Below are positions 1 through 8,653 of a stretch of 64,000 bases of DNA, piece by piece (positions within the stretch are counted from its first letter, which is position 1; the number at the start of each line of letters is the position of its first letter). A model generated the notes under the pieces. The model was not told where the DNA came from, did no database searches, and was given only the letters and a program-made list of their open reading frames with translations. Source of the DNA: JBGAKG01 sp044224495 (GTDB lineage Bacteria; Myxococcota_A; Polyangia; Polyangiales; Polyangiaceae). The translations under genes and the position numbers were made by a program. The stretch spans positions 62,001 through 126,000 of the forward strand of contig JBGAKG010000010.1 of the NCBI GenBank assembly GCA_044224495.1. Reading direction: 5' to 3'.

Positions 1-1004
1 AGATCGTAGCCCGCGATCTTCAGTGGGCCCGCCAGCCGCTCCGTCCCCAGCAGCCACACCACGCGACCGACGTACCACTGGAATGCGTGCGTCTCCGTGC
101 TCAGCAGCGTCGGCAGCGCATCGCCCGCGAGCGTCTCGAGCGCAAAGCTCGGCGGCGGCGAGCCTTGCGGCGCCCCGATCCAGTGCACGAGCTCGACGAA
201 CGTCGGGACGACGGGCGAGCGCGGCACCTCCGTCAGGCGTACGCGCAGCTCCGTCGCAATCGCCGCTGGCGCTCGCAACAGCAACCACGGCAACGCCGCC
301 GCCACGTAGTGGTGGACCGTGTTGCGACGGTTCGGGTCCTGTGCCGCGAAGCCCCAGCGCTCCGGATCTCGCGCGGACGCCACGAGGTAGTCGGTGACGA
401 CCTGCGCGACGACCGCCGCGCCAAGGAAACCCTCGTACAGGTACAGGACCTTCGGCCATCGCCAGCGCGCGTACGTGTCCCCCATGCCCCATGCGTGCGG
501 GCGCTGCAGCGTCTCCTCGAGCAGCGCGCGATCGATCGCGCGATCGGAGCGCATCCGCTCCTGACGCTCCGCGCGCAGTCGCCCCGTCCCCGGCTGATCC
601 TCGAAGAGGAGCGGCGCGACCGAGTAGCCGAGCAGGAACTGACGCGCGACCGAGCGCGGGACGGCAATCCGGAGCGACGGATCGATCGTGTCGATCGCCT
701 CGAGCGCGATCTTCTCGGCCGCCGCCGGCGCAACGGCCTCGTCGGTGAGCAGACGCAGGTTCGGATACCCGTTCGCGAAGAGGCGATCGCCCTCCGCGTC
801 GAAACCCAGGCCGGGTCCACCCGGCCGCGGAAACCCGAACGGCGCGAGCACCGCTGCGATCCCGGTGGGGCTCGCCGTCCCGGCGCGCGCGGCGGACTTC
901 GTCTTCGCAGGCATCGCCGCAGCCGATTTCGTTTTCGCGGGCGCCTTCGCCGCTTTCCCCTTCGTTCGCGGTGCCGCCTTCGCGGCGCGCTTCTTCGCAG
1001 CCAT
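1..1004 (-). CDS. Hypothetical protein with Lys/Ala-rich N-terminus (3' end cut by window)
   Basis: An open frame runs from an ATG at 1004 to the window edge without a stop, giving about 334 residues; the C-terminus lies outside. Residues 1-40 are a Lys/Ala-rich, histone H1-like basic tail (AAKKRAAKAAPRTKGKAAK), followed by a Pro/Gly linker and a globular, mostly helical region rich in Trp and Tyr (for example WGMGDTYARWRWPKVLYLY). No signal peptide or membrane segment is visible. I do not recognise the globular part. The basic tail resembles those found on nucleic-acid-binding or nucleoid proteins in Myxococcota, but that is only a compositional hint. Confidence 0.7.
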   Translation of the reverse strand, partial: MAAKKRAAKAAPRTKGKAAKAPAKTKSAAAMPAKTKSAARAGTASPTGIAAVLAPFGFPRPGGPGLGFDAEGDRLFANGYPNLRLLTDEAVAPAAAEKIALEAIDTIDPSLRIAVPRSVARQFLLGYSVAPLLFEDQPGTGRLRAERQERMRSDRAIDRALLEETLQRPHAWGMGDTYARWRWPKVLYLYEGFLGAAVVAQVVTDYLVASARDPERWGFAAQDPNRRNTVHHYVAAALPWLLLRAPAAIATELRVRLTEVPRSPVVPTFVELVHWIGAPQGSPPPSFALETLAGDALPTLLSTETHAFQWYVGRVVWLLGTERLAGPLKIAGYD

Positions 1005-1041
1005 GAGACGACAGAATAGCGGGGTGGTATGGATCCGCGCC

Positions 1042-1896
1042 ATGCGTCGTATCGTCCTCGTCGTCTTCACCCTGACCGGCGCGCTCGGCCTCGCGTGCGC
1101 CCCGCCGCCGGCAAATTCTGCAGCCAGCTCGACCGGTGGCGCTGTCGCTGGCTCAGCCGTGGCCGCCGCTCCGCTCCCCGTCGAGGGCGCGACCGTGTCG
1201 TACCAAGATGGTACGATCGAGCTCGAAGGGTATCTCGCCAAGCCCAAGGACGACGCAAAGGTGAAGCGCCCCGCCGTCCTCGTGTTCCACGACTGGATGG
1301 GCGTGAGCGCCGACACCAAGAAGCGCGCCGACCAGCTCGCCGCGCTCGGCTACGTCGCGCTCGCGGCGGACGTCTACGGCAAAGGTGTTCGCCCCGCGAG
1401 CTCCGACGAAGCTCGCACCGTCGCCACGCGCTTCAAGAACGACCGCGCGCTCATGCGCGCGCGCGGCGAAGCGGCGCTGAAGAAGCTTCTCGCCGAGCCC
1501 GCCGTCGATGCGACCAAGGTCGCCGCCATCGGCTACTGCTTCGGCGGCACCGAAGCGCTGGAGCTCGGGCGCGCTGGCGCGGCGCTCGTCGGCATCGTCT
1601 CGTTCCACGGCGGGTTGAGCTCGCCGAAGCCGGAGGACGGGAAGAACATCAAGGCGCGGGTCCTCGTCCTCCATGGCGCGGACGATCCGTTCGTGAAGCC
1701 GGACGAAGTCGCCGCGTTCCAGGACGAGATGCGACAAGCGCACGTCGACTGGCAGTTCGTCGCCTACGGCGGCGCGGTGCACGCGTTCACGGTGCAGGGC
1801 GCCGGCAACGATCCGTCGAAGGGCGCCGCCTACGACGCGAAGGCGGACGCGCGATCGTGGGAGGAGATGCGTCGGTTCTTCGGCGAAGTGTTCTGA
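1042..1896 (+). CDS. Dienelactone hydrolase family lipoprotein
   Basis: 284 residues. The N-terminus is a lipoprotein-type signal ending ALGLAC (Cys19), then a short low-complexity linker and an alpha/beta-hydrolase of the dienelactone hydrolase family. The nucleophile elbow GYCFGG (Cys166), the acid in HGADDPF (Asp214/215) and the His in VHAF (His247) form the Cys-Asp-His triad typical of this family. The ATG at 1042 was chosen because it places the signal peptide first; frames extending further upstream overlap the divergent gene ending at 1004. It probably hydrolyses ester or lactone substrates on the outer side of the membrane; the substrate cannot be deduced. Confidence 0.88.
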   Translation: MRRIVLVVFTLTGALGLACAPPPANSAASSTGGAVAGSAVAAAPLPVEGATVSYQDGTIELEGYLAKPKDDAKVKRPAVLVFHDWMGVSADTKKRADQLAALGYVALAADVYGKGVRPASSDEARTVATRFKNDRALMRARGEAALKKLLAEPAVDATKVAAIGYCFGGTEALELGRAGAALVGIVSFHGGLSSPKPEDGKNIKARVLVLHGADDPFVKPDEVAAFQDEMRQAHVDWQFVAYGGAVHAFTVQGAGNDPSKGAAYDAKADARSWEEMRRFFGEVF

Positions 1897-1903
1897 CGCG
1901 GCG

Positions 1904-2464
1904 TCAGAGCCCGCGCAGAAGGTTCATCACGCGCTCGCGAAAGAGCGTCGTGTTCTTCGCGTCGTAGTCGGGCGCGCTCGCGTCGGTGAAGACGTGCGCG
2001 TCGCCCGCATAGGTGAAGAGCTCACCCCTGGCCGCCGCGACGAGCTCTCGCGCGACCGCGAGCTCGACCCACGGATCTCGTTCGCTCGCGTGCACCTGGA
2101 GCGGCAAGGCGGGCCATGCCGTCGCGCCCATTGCCGCGAGTGGAAGAGCGCCATGCGCGAGCACCGCCGCCCGCGCGCCAGGACGCGTCAGCGCGAGCCA
2201 CTCGGTGGCTGCCGCGCCCATCGACAGCCCGACGTACGCGCAGTCGGCCGGCACGTCCGCGACCGCCGCTGCCGCGCGCCGCATGAGCTCCGGGATCCCC
2301 AGCGCATCGCGCTTGGCGACGCCCGCGGCGAGCTCGGCGAACGTCTCGCCGTCGAAGAGATCCGGCACGTGCACGCGCGCGCCCGTCGCGCCGAGCGCAG
2401 CCGCGAGCTGGCGAACGCCCGGCGTGAGCCCGAGCGCGGAGTGAAAGAGAACGATGTCGACCAT
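1904..2464 (-). CDS. Dienelactone hydrolase family protein (cytoplasmic)
   Basis: 186 residues, without signal peptide. Alpha/beta-hydrolase with nucleophile Ser81 in GLSMG, acid in SERDPW (Asp130) and catalytic His157 in DAHVF. It uses Ser where the neighbour at 1042 uses Cys. The gene is convergent with that DLH gene (7-bp gap) and divergent from the WYL regulator beginning at 2542, which is the usual layout for a YafY-type regulator controlling a neighbouring hydrolase. Substrate unknown. Confidence 0.88.
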   Translation of the reverse strand: MVDIVLFHSALGLTPGVRQLAAALGATGARVHVPDLFDGETFAELAAGVAKRDALGIPELMRRAAAAVADVPADCAYVGLSMGAAATEWLALTRPGARAAVLAHGALPLAAMGATAWPALPLQVHASERDPWVELAVARELVAAARGELFTYAGDAHVFTDASAPDYDAKNTTLFRERVMNLLRGL

Positions 2465-2501
2465 GGGTCACCTCCCGGCGCAGCATGCCTTGTCGGGGTG
2501 G

Positions 2502-2519
2502 CACCGTTATGTCACCGTT
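2502..2519. promoter_or_regulatory. Candidate operator: two CACCGTT direct repeats, 11 bp apart
   Basis: CACCGTT occurs at 2502-2508 and 2513-2519, one helical turn apart, in the short divergent intergenic region between the hydrolase (start 2464) and the WYL regulator (start 2542). The position fits autoregulation plus control of the hydrolase; binding is inferred only. Confidence 0.3.
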
Positions 2520-2541
2520 TCGTCGGAGCGAGCATCGAGCC

Positions 2542-3234
2542 GTGAACCGTACCGACCGCCTGTACGCCCTCGAAGCCGCGCTTCGTGCCGCCGGTCGGCG
2601 CGGGCGCACGGCGGAGTCGCTCGCGGAGCAGTTCGCGGTCTCGGCGCGGACGATCAAGCGCGACGTCGCCGCGCTCCAAGGCGCCGGCCACCCGATCGCG
2701 GGCCAAGATGGACGGGGCGGCGGCTACCAGCTCGTGTCGATCGCGACGGCGCCGCTCGTCTTCACCGGCGGCGAAGCCGCGGCGATCGCGATCGCGCTCG
2801 CCGCCGACCCGGGGATGCCGTTCGCGCCGGACGGACGCAGCGCGCTCGCGAAGATCCTCGGCGCGATGAGCCCCAAAGAGCGCGCCGAGGTCAGCGCCCT
2901 CGGCCGCAAAGTCTGGATGCGCTCGGGCGCCAAGCCGCTCGGGCGCCGGCCCGCGCGGATCGTGGACGAGGCGCTGCGCCGCGGCGTCGCCGTCACCATC
3001 GACTACACCGACGCCACGGGCAAGCTCACGCGGCGCCGTCGCATCGAGCCGCTCGCCTTCGCACGAACGGGCGGGCACTGGTACCTGCTCGCGTGGTGCC
3101 TCACCCGGAACGCGGGGCGCTCGTTCCGCTGCGATCGCGTGCTGCGCGCGCGCCTGACGCGAACGCCGATCACTCCGCGCGATCTGCGCGAGCTCGGAGA
3201 GCCCCCGCCGGATGCCCAACCGGTCGTGCTCTGA
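2542..3234 (+). CDS. YafY-family HTH/WYL-domain transcriptional regulator
   Basis: About 230 residues. An N-terminal DeoR-like winged HTH (VNRTDRLYALEAALRAAG start; SARTIKRDVAALQGAG recognition region) is followed by the GGGYQL wing and a WYL ligand-sensing domain with the conserved pattern TIDYTDATGK...RIEPLAF...GHWYLLAWC. The GTG at 2542 was chosen because family members start almost exactly at (M/V)NRTDRLY. In-frame ATGs at 2485 and 2509 also exist, but the latter overlaps the candidate operator. Divergent from the small hydrolase it probably regulates. Confidence 0.85.
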   Translation: MNRTDRLYALEAALRAAGRRGRTAESLAEQFAVSARTIKRDVAALQGAGHPIAGQDGRGGGYQLVSIATAPLVFTGGEAAAIAIALAADPGMPFAPDGRSALAKILGAMSPKERAEVSALGRKVWMRSGAKPLGRRPARIVDEALRRGVAVTIDYTDATGKLTRRRRIEPLAFARTGGHWYLLAWCLTRNAGRSFRCDRVLRARLTRTPITPRDLRELGEPPPDAQPVVL

Positions 3235-3259
3235 GCGCGTTCATGAGAGGATGGGAGAA

Positions 3260-3750
3260 ATGCGCGCGCTCCTCCTTCTCGGGTTCCTCCTCGGCTGCTC
3301 CTCCAGCGATCCGACGGGCACGGACGCCGGGAGCGACAGCGCGATCCCGCTCAAGGATGCCGGCGGTCTCAAGTCGGACGCCATCGCGACGGGCCCCGCG
3401 TGCGATGCGCCGTCCGTTGCGCCGAGCAACGGCGCCTGCGTCGCCGTGAACGCCGACGCTGGCATCGCGTGCAACCCAGTCACAACGCGGGCTGCAACGC
3501 CGGCGAGTCGTGCGACAACGACAATGGCGGGTTCAAGTGCTACGCGCCGCCGCCGGCAAACACGCTCCCGCTCTGTGGCGAGTGCAAGACGGGGAGCTCG
3601 AGCGCGCCCGCTTGCAGTCCCACCTCGACGTGCACGCCCGCGACGAAGCTGAAGTGCGCCCGCTTCTGCTGCGACGACGGCGACTGCGGCTCCGGACACT
3701 GCGACAAGACGGTCGGGATCGCTGCGGGCGTCGGCGTCTGCCTGCTCTGA
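3260..3750 (+). pseudogene. Cys-rich lipoprotein interrupted by a frameshift
   Basis: The frame starting at 3260 encodes a lipoprotein signal (MRALLLLGFLLGCSSS) and an Asp/Gly/Ala linker, then reads to GIACNP near 3477. The natural continuation, HNAGCNAGESCDNDNGGFKC, is in the next frame and ends at 3750 with a Cys-rich secreted domain (many C-pairs, CGECKTG, CCDDGDCGSGHC). Adding one base at about 3475-3480 would restore one protein of about 163 residues. Either a true single-base deletion or a sequencing error. Function unknown; probably surface exposed. Confidence 0.7.
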
Positions 3751-3760
3751 CGCTCGTCGC

Positions 3761-4273
3761 TCAAAACGCGAGCGCGGCTCCCGCCGTGAACCCGTTCGCG
3801 TCGGCCGTCACGATCGGCACGATCGGCACCAGCCCGACGGGCGGCGGCTCGCTCACCGTCTCGCGATTCAGCAGCGCGATGTCGAGCACGGATCCAATCA
3901 CCGGCAAGAACAACCGCAGCGCGAGGCTCGCGAAGCCCTTCCCGACGCGCCCGCGCACCCAATGCACGATCGGGCCCCCGAACAGCAGTGCGCCGTACGC
4001 CGGCACGGCGGTGATGGCGAGCGGCCACAGCGGGTGATCGCCGCGCTCCGAGACCGCATAGAAGAGGCCGACGCCGAGCAGGGCAGTCCCGGCCGCGGTG
4101 AGGTCGATCGCGAGCGTCGCTTCGCCGCACCAGCGCGTCGTCGTCGCTGGCGCGCTGGCTTCGGCGGCGACCGGAGGCGCAGGAGCCACCGGCTCGGCGT
4201 TCGCCACGGCGCCCCACGTACACGTGACGACGACCGCGAGGGCCGACATCGAGCGTCGAAGCATCGTGTTCAT
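3761..4273 (-). CDS. Hypothetical membrane protein with signal peptide
   Basis: 170 residues. A cleavable signal peptide (about residues 1-26, ending ANA-E) precedes an Ala/Pro linker and then at least two hydrophobic segments (AAGTALLGVGLFYAV and LWPLAITAVPAYGALLFGG) and a further one near VIGSVLDIALL. This small membrane-protein layout is common in Polyangia. No enzymatic motif is visible and I do not recognise a family. Confidence 0.7.
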   Translation of the reverse strand: MNTMLRRSMSALAVVVTCTWGAVANAEPVAPAPPVAAEASAPATTTRWCGEATLAIDLTAAGTALLGVGLFYAVSERGDHPLWPLAITAVPAYGALLFGGPIVHWVRGRVGKGFASLALRLFLPVIGSVLDIALLNRETVSEPPPVGLVPIVPIVTADANGFTAGAALAF

Positions 4274-4337
4274 CTCACCAAACTCGCGCGCCGCGCGCGA
4301 TGGTCAAATCGTCAGGCGAGCGCGCGCCGCGATCGTG

Positions 4338-5111
4338 TCAGCGGCCGTACTGAAGGTGATCGACTTCGATGCCACCGCTCGTGTTCGTCACCTTGATCGC
4401 CTTCACGCCGCCGCTCGCCACGACGCCGAAGAAGCGGTCTTCGGCGACCTGCCCCGTGTTCTGCGCATCGCCCGCCTGCGTCAGCGTCTTCGTGCCGATC
4501 ACGGCGTTCGAGGCGTCGTACGCGGTGAACGTCACGTCGCAGCTCGCGCCGCCATCGGTCCAGACGATCCCGACGTGCGTCGGCAGACTGCCGAGCGCGA
4601 TCGCATCGAACGTGAACGTGATGCCCGACACGCCGTTACCGAAGAACCACGAATCGCAGTTCGAGCCGCACTTGCCGTCGACGGTGCCGTCGTCCTCGTC
4701 GACCGAGTCGACGAGGTTGCCGAAGGGCTTCGAGTGCGTACCGACGTCGGACGTGACGCCCGGTGTGTCGAGCAACCCGTCTTCGAAATCCTCGAGGTGG
4801 AAGTACGACGGGAACTTCACGCCCGTGAACGGGCTGTCGGCCTTCTTCACGTAGGGCACGGGGTTCAACAGTCCCTGCGGGAGGATCACGCCCGCATCCA
4901 CCACCGCATCGCCCGCGGCATCCACGACGACGGCGTCGGCCGCGGCGTCGTTGGGGGCGCCGGTGTCGGACGTCGAGGCGTCGGCGGTCGAGGCATCGAT
5001 CGTCGTGACATCGGGCGCAGCGTCCACGGTGGGCTGCGGCGTCGACTCCGAGCCGCCACAAGCCAAGAAGACGAATAGGGAACCAAGACCGAAGGTTCGA
5101 ACGAAGCGCAT
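4338..5111 (-). CDS. Lipoprotein with C-terminal beta-sandwich-like domain
   Basis: 257 residues from the ATG at 5111. The signal ends with LFVFLACGGSES (lipid-attachment Cys), followed by about 60 residues of Asp/Ala/Thr-rich linker. The globular part carries Gly/Asp-rich beta-strand segments (KFPSYFHLEDFEDGLLDT; FFGVVASGGVKAIKVTN; IEVDHLQYGR at the end), resembling bacterial carbohydrate-binding-like beta-sandwiches; this is a shape-based guess. The open frame extends far upstream without a better start, but the lipoprotein signal fixes the start. Confidence 0.75.
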   Translation of the reverse strand: MRFVRTFGLGSLFVFLACGGSESTPQPTVDAAPDVTTIDASTADASTSDTGAPNDAAADAVVVDAAGDAVVDAGVILPQGLLNPVPYVKKADSPFTGVKFPSYFHLEDFEDGLLDTPGVTSDVGTHSKPFGNLVDSVDEDDGTVDGKCGSNCDSWFFGNGVSGITFTFDAIALGSLPTHVGIVWTDGGASCDVTFTAYDASNAVIGTKTLTQAGDAQNTGQVAEDRFFGVVASGGVKAIKVTNTSGGIEVDHLQYGR

Positions 5112-5326
5112 CCGCGAGGATGAACACGGGCGGACTCGGGTGGTCAAGCGATGCTCGGCAGGCGCCACGCGCGAGCGCGCGGCAGCGAAACCCGCCGTCG
5201 AAGAGTCGCCACGCCGGATCGATCCCGAACCGCGCGCGCGATGATCCGCGAGCCAACGCTCGAACGACGCGCCGGGGCGAGCCATTCGCCGACCAGCATG
5301 GGCGCCTCTCGCGCCCGACCCAATCG

Positions 5327-6622
5327 TCAAGCGAGAGCGCGCGCCACGATCGTCGGCACGTGCGCCAGCGCGTGCTCGAGATCGAACAACAGATCCAACT
5401 TCCTCCGATCGATCTTGCTCATCACGTCGGCATCGGCCGCCAGGTTGTCCTTGAACCGCCCGTCGCCGCTCCACGCGCGCATCGCGTTCCGCTGCACCAG
5501 CACGTACGCCTCTTGGCGCGGCATGCCGGACTCGACGAGCGCGAGCAGCACCGCCTCCGAGAAGTAGAGCTCCGCCGCGCGATCCAGGTTCTTCTTCAGG
5601 TTCGCCGGATACACCACGAGCCCTTCGACCAGGCTCGCCGTGCGATCGAGCATGAACCCGAGCGTCGCCGTCGCGTCCGGACCGATCATGCGCTCGACCG
5701 ACGAGTGCGAAATGTCGCGCTCGTGCCACAGCGCCACGTTCTCGAGCGCCGGCGTGACCGCCGCGCGCACGATGCGCGCGAGGCCGCACAGGTTCTCGCT
5801 CAGGATCGGGTTGCGCTTGTGCGGCATCGCGCTGGAGCCCTTCTGCCCGACGGTGAAGGCCTCTTCCGCCTCGCCGACGTCCGAGCGCTGCCACCCGCGC
5901 ACGTTGGTCGCGAACCGCTCGATCGCAGCGGCACACACACCGAGCGCGGCGAAGAACGCCGCGTGCCGATCGCGCGCGACCACCTGCGTCGAGACGGTCT
6001 CGGGCGTGAGACCGAGCGCACCGAGCGCGCGCGCCTCGATCGCGGGCGACACGTGCGCGTAGGTCCCGACGGCGCCGGCGATCTTGCCGACCGCGATCTC
6101 CTCACGCGCGATCGCGATGCGCGTGCGCGCGCGCTTGAGCTCCGCGTAGTGCCCGGCGAGCGCGAGGCCGAACGTGACGGGCTCGGCGAAGATGCCGTGG
6201 CTGCGCCCGATCATCGGCGTCTTCTCGTGCTCGCGAGCGCGCTTGGCGAGCGCGACGAGCACCTTGTCGCAGCGGGCGAGCAGAAGGTCCGCAGCGTCAC
6301 GGAGCTGAATGGCGAGGGAGCTGTCGAGCACGTCGCTGGAGGTCATGCCGCGATGGAGCCACCGTGCGTCGATGCCGGCTTTCTCCTCGACGTGGGTCAA
6401 GAAGGCGATGACGTCGTGCTTGGTGGTCTTCTCGATCTCCTCGATCCGAGCGGCGTCGAGGACGAGCTTCTTGTCGCGAATCCGCGCCGCGACGCCCTTG
6501 GGAACGAGGCCGGCTTCTTCCATGGCCTCGCAAGCGGCGAGCTCGACGTCGAGCCAGATCGCGAAGCGACGGTCGGAGGACCAGAGGTCGGCGAAGTCCT
6601 TTGGGGTGTATCGGGGGATCAT
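5327..6622 (-). CDS. purB: Adenylosuccinate lyase
   Basis: 431 residues, the usual length of the short bacterial PurB. It catalyses two fumarate-releasing steps: SAICAR to AICAR and adenylosuccinate to AMP. The fumarase/aspartase superfamily signature GSSAMPHKRNP is at residues 262-272, the conserved TSSDVLDSS at about 94-102, and the catalytic-base region GRSHGIFAEP (His142) at 139-148. A GGAGG ribosome site lies just upstream of the start at 6622. It stands alone here rather than in a purine operon. Confidence 0.96.
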   Translation of the reverse strand: MIPRYTPKDFADLWSSDRRFAIWLDVELAACEAMEEAGLVPKGVAARIRDKKLVLDAARIEEIEKTTKHDVIAFLTHVEEKAGIDARWLHRGMTSSDVLDSSLAIQLRDAADLLLARCDKVLVALAKRAREHEKTPMIGRSHGIFAEPVTFGLALAGHYAELKRARTRIAIAREEIAVGKIAGAVGTYAHVSPAIEARALGALGLTPETVSTQVVARDRHAAFFAALGVCAAAIERFATNVRGWQRSDVGEAEEAFTVGQKGSSAMPHKRNPILSENLCGLARIVRAAVTPALENVALWHERDISHSSVERMIGPDATATLGFMLDRTASLVEGLVVYPANLKKNLDRAAELYFSEAVLLALVESGMPRQEAYVLVQRNAMRAWSGDGRFKDNLAADADVMSKIDRRKLDLLFDLEHALAHVPTIVARALA

Positions 6623-6706
6623 GTGGGCCTCCGTCTACCACCGGGAAAGTGGGGGATAAAGGGAGGGCTGGATGGGCATCCAGAGAGGAGGCATGGGCAT
6701 CCACAT

Positions 6707-6786
6707 GGGCACCCCGGACTAAAGTCCGGGGCAGCAAAAGTCGGTGCTGACTCGATCAAAGCCCGCCCAGGAGGGCGGGCTCTCCC
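6707..6786 (+). repeat. REP-like repeat, copy A (two hairpins)
   Basis: An 80-bp element starting GGGCACCCCGGACT with two perfect stems: CCCCGGACT/AGTCCGGGG (6712-6720 and 6723-6731) and GCCCGCCC/GGGCGGGC (6761-6768 and 6773-6780). A near-identical copy in the same orientation is at 7525-7602. Between the stems both copies carry GCAGCAAAAG(T/C)CGGTGCTGACTCGATCAAA, split here as conserved blocks. It could also act as a transcription terminator for flanking genes. Confidence 0.8.
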
Positions 6787-6912
6787 CACCTGCGCCTGCG
6801 CCTGCGCCTGCCCGCTTGCCCTCTCTTCTCCTCCTTGCCCTTGCCCTTGCCCTTGTCCTTGTCCCTTCTTCTTCTCTTCCTCTTCCTCTTCCTCTTCCTC
6901 TTCCTCTTCCAC
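6787..6912. repeat. Low-complexity polypyrimidine tract
   Basis: The gene-free stretch 6623-6957 contains, after the REP-like copy, (TGCGCC)n, then (TTGCCC)n at about 6835-6855 and six or so TTCCTC hexamers at about 6876-6910. The plus strand from about 6820 to 6912 is almost pure pyrimidine, able in principle to adopt triplex (H-DNA) structure. It lies about 45 bp upstream of the DUF4303 gene. Confidence 0.75.
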
Positions 6913-6957
6913 GACCCCGGCTGAATCCGTCCCACGCCGCGCGGTATCCTTCCCGCA

Positions 6958-7485
6958 ATGTCCTTCGACTTCGCCTCCCTCGAGAACGAGATCGCGTCCG
7001 CGACGCGCCTCGCGTTCGCCGACTTCGCTCAGGCCCACCCCGAAGAACCCCCGTGCGCCTTCGCGCTCTACAGCGACGACGGCGCCGAAACGGTCTGCCC
7101 CGCATTCGACGTCGCGACGCGCCGCGCCGCACGCATCGCCAAGTACCCCGACGACCCCGCCGTCTACACGTTCTCCACCGCCGAGTGGGCGTTCGAGGCC
7201 TTCGCTGGCAACCGCTTCTCAGCGATCTGCCGCACCGTGAGCGCCGACGGGGCGAAGCTCGATGCCGAGCAGCACGCTGCGTTCAAGGAGAGCTTGTTCG
7301 AGTCGTGCATCCGCGTCCTCGAGCGGCTCCGAACCGAGGGCGCCTTCGCCGCGTACCCGAACCTGCTCCTGATGTTCACGGCCAGCGACTGCGACTTCGA
7401 GACCGAGTTCGAGCTTCGAACGATGGCGCGCCTCAACGGCGACTCGCCGTGGGTGGAGCAGCACCGCCGCTGGTCGAAGACGTGA
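6958..7485 (+). CDS. DUF4303 domain-containing protein
   Basis: 175 residues matching the DUF4303 family in length and pattern: an N-terminal helix, FALYSDDGAETVCPAFDV, the STAEWAFEA block and a C-terminal helical region ending near SPWVEQHRRW. The family is small, cytoplasmic and of uncertain function; members often sit near polymorphic toxin or immunity genes. Here it stands alone between two direct REP-like repeats (6707 and 7525) with a long pyrimidine tract upstream. No signal peptide or membrane segment. Confidence 0.75.
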   Translation: MSFDFASLENEIASATRLAFADFAQAHPEEPPCAFALYSDDGAETVCPAFDVATRRAARIAKYPDDPAVYTFSTAEWAFEAFAGNRFSAICRTVSADGAKLDAEQHAAFKESLFESCIRVLERLRTEGAFAAYPNLLLMFTASDCDFETEFELRTMARLNGDSPWVEQHRRWSKT

Positions 7486-7524
7486 CTCGCGTGATGCGCG
7501 CGCGCGCCGGTAGTCGACGGATCT

Positions 7525-7602
7525 GGGCACCCCGGACTGAAGTCCTGGGCAGCAAAAGCCGGTGCTGACTCGATCAAAGCCCGCCCAAAGGGCGGGCTCT
7601 CT
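7525..7602 (+). repeat. REP-like repeat, copy B
   Basis: Second copy of the element at 6707, same orientation, about 90 percent identical by eye. The first stem has one mismatch (CCCCGGACT versus AGTCCTGGG, 7530-7549) and the second is perfect (GCCCGCCC 7579-7586, loop AAA, GGGCGGGC 7590-7597). The remaining bases up to the next gene at 7772 show nothing recognisable. Confidence 0.8.
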
Positions 7603-7771
7603 CTCCACGTGCCCGTGCCCGTAGGCTCGCCATTCGAGTCGAGTTCGTCCGTCTCCTCGACCTCATCCGCTCAGGGACTGCCGCCGCTCTCTTCCTCTCG
7701 ATGATTGCGGCGGGACGTCCGAGTTTCAGCGACCGACGGCTCGACCGCGGAGAACGCGGTATCTTCCCTGC

Positions 7772-8638
7772 GTGCCGCGCGTAGAGAGCGAACCCGCCAT
7801 CGAAGACGTCGCCGACACCGCGCTTTGGATTGCCGCTTATCGCGCGCGCGAGACGGCACGCGCGGACGCGCTCTTTCGCGATCCTCTCGCCGCGCGTCTC
7901 GCCGGCCCGAAAGGCGCGCGCATCGCTGCCACGATGACGGGCGCCGAGCAGTTTTACTGGATGACCAGCATTCGCACCGTGATCATCGACGAGCTCCTGC
8001 TCGAAGCGGTCGCTCGCGGGGCGCGCATGGTGGTCAATCTGGGCGCCGGCCTCGACACGCGACCGTACCGGCTCGCGCTGCCACCCACGCTCCGCTGGGT
8101 CGAGGTCGACGTCCCGAAGATCGTCGCGCGCAAAGACGAGCTCCTGCGCGACGAGCGGCCCACGTGCGAGCTCGAGCGCGTCACTGCGGATCTCAGCGAT
8201 GCCACCGCGAGGCGCGCCCTCTTCGCGCGACTCGACGAAGCCGGACAGGAGGTCGTGATCCTCACGGAGGGCGTCATCGCCTATCTCACCGAGGGCGAAG
8301 TCGCCGCGCTCGCCGACGACCTGCGCGCGCACACTCGATTCCGAACGTGGATCGTCGACCAGAGCGCGCGCTTCTTGAACCGCACCGTGCGAGCGCGCGT
8401 GCAACGCAGCGAGCTGAAGAACGCGCAGCTCCGCTTTCAGCCGAAGGACTGGGAGGGCTTCTTCCGCGCCCACGGCTGGCGCGCGGCGGAGATGCGTTAC
8501 CTCCCGATCGAAGGAGAGCGGCTCGGACGACCGCTACCGATGCCGTGGTGGTTCGTTCCCGTGCATGCGGTGCTCCCGCGTCGAGCGCGAGAAGCGATTC
8601 GCCGGATGATGGGCTACGGGCGCCTGGAACCGATGTGA
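7772..8638 (+). CDS. Class I SAM-dependent methyltransferase (leucine carboxyl methyltransferase-like)
   Basis: 288 residues from a GTG start. The SAM-binding motif VNLGAGLDTRPYR (residues 88-100), acidic EVDVP (111-115) and LTEGVIAYL motif identify the LCM/PPM1-type family of O-methyltransferases (TIGR00027 group). In actinobacteria and myxobacteria many of these act on unidentified secondary metabolites. No neighbouring biosynthetic gene suggests a substrate. No signal peptide. Confidence 0.87.
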   Translation: MPRVESEPAIEDVADTALWIAAYRARETARADALFRDPLAARLAGPKGARIAATMTGAEQFYWMTSIRTVIIDELLLEAVARGARMVVNLGAGLDTRPYRLALPPTLRWVEVDVPKIVARKDELLRDERPTCELERVTADLSDATARRALFARLDEAGQEVVILTEGVIAYLTEGEVAALADDLRAHTRFRTWIVDQSARFLNRTVRARVQRSELKNAQLRFQPKDWEGFFRAHGWRAAEMRYLPIEGERLGRPLPMPWWFVPVHAVLPRRAREAIRRMMGYGRLEPM

Positions 8639-8653
8639 TCGGGTGGGTGTCAG

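Noticed and set aside
5120..7240. 706-codon plus-strand frame over purB
   Set aside because: Antisense of purB and continues through the polypyrimidine tract; low-complexity Ser/Pro translation.
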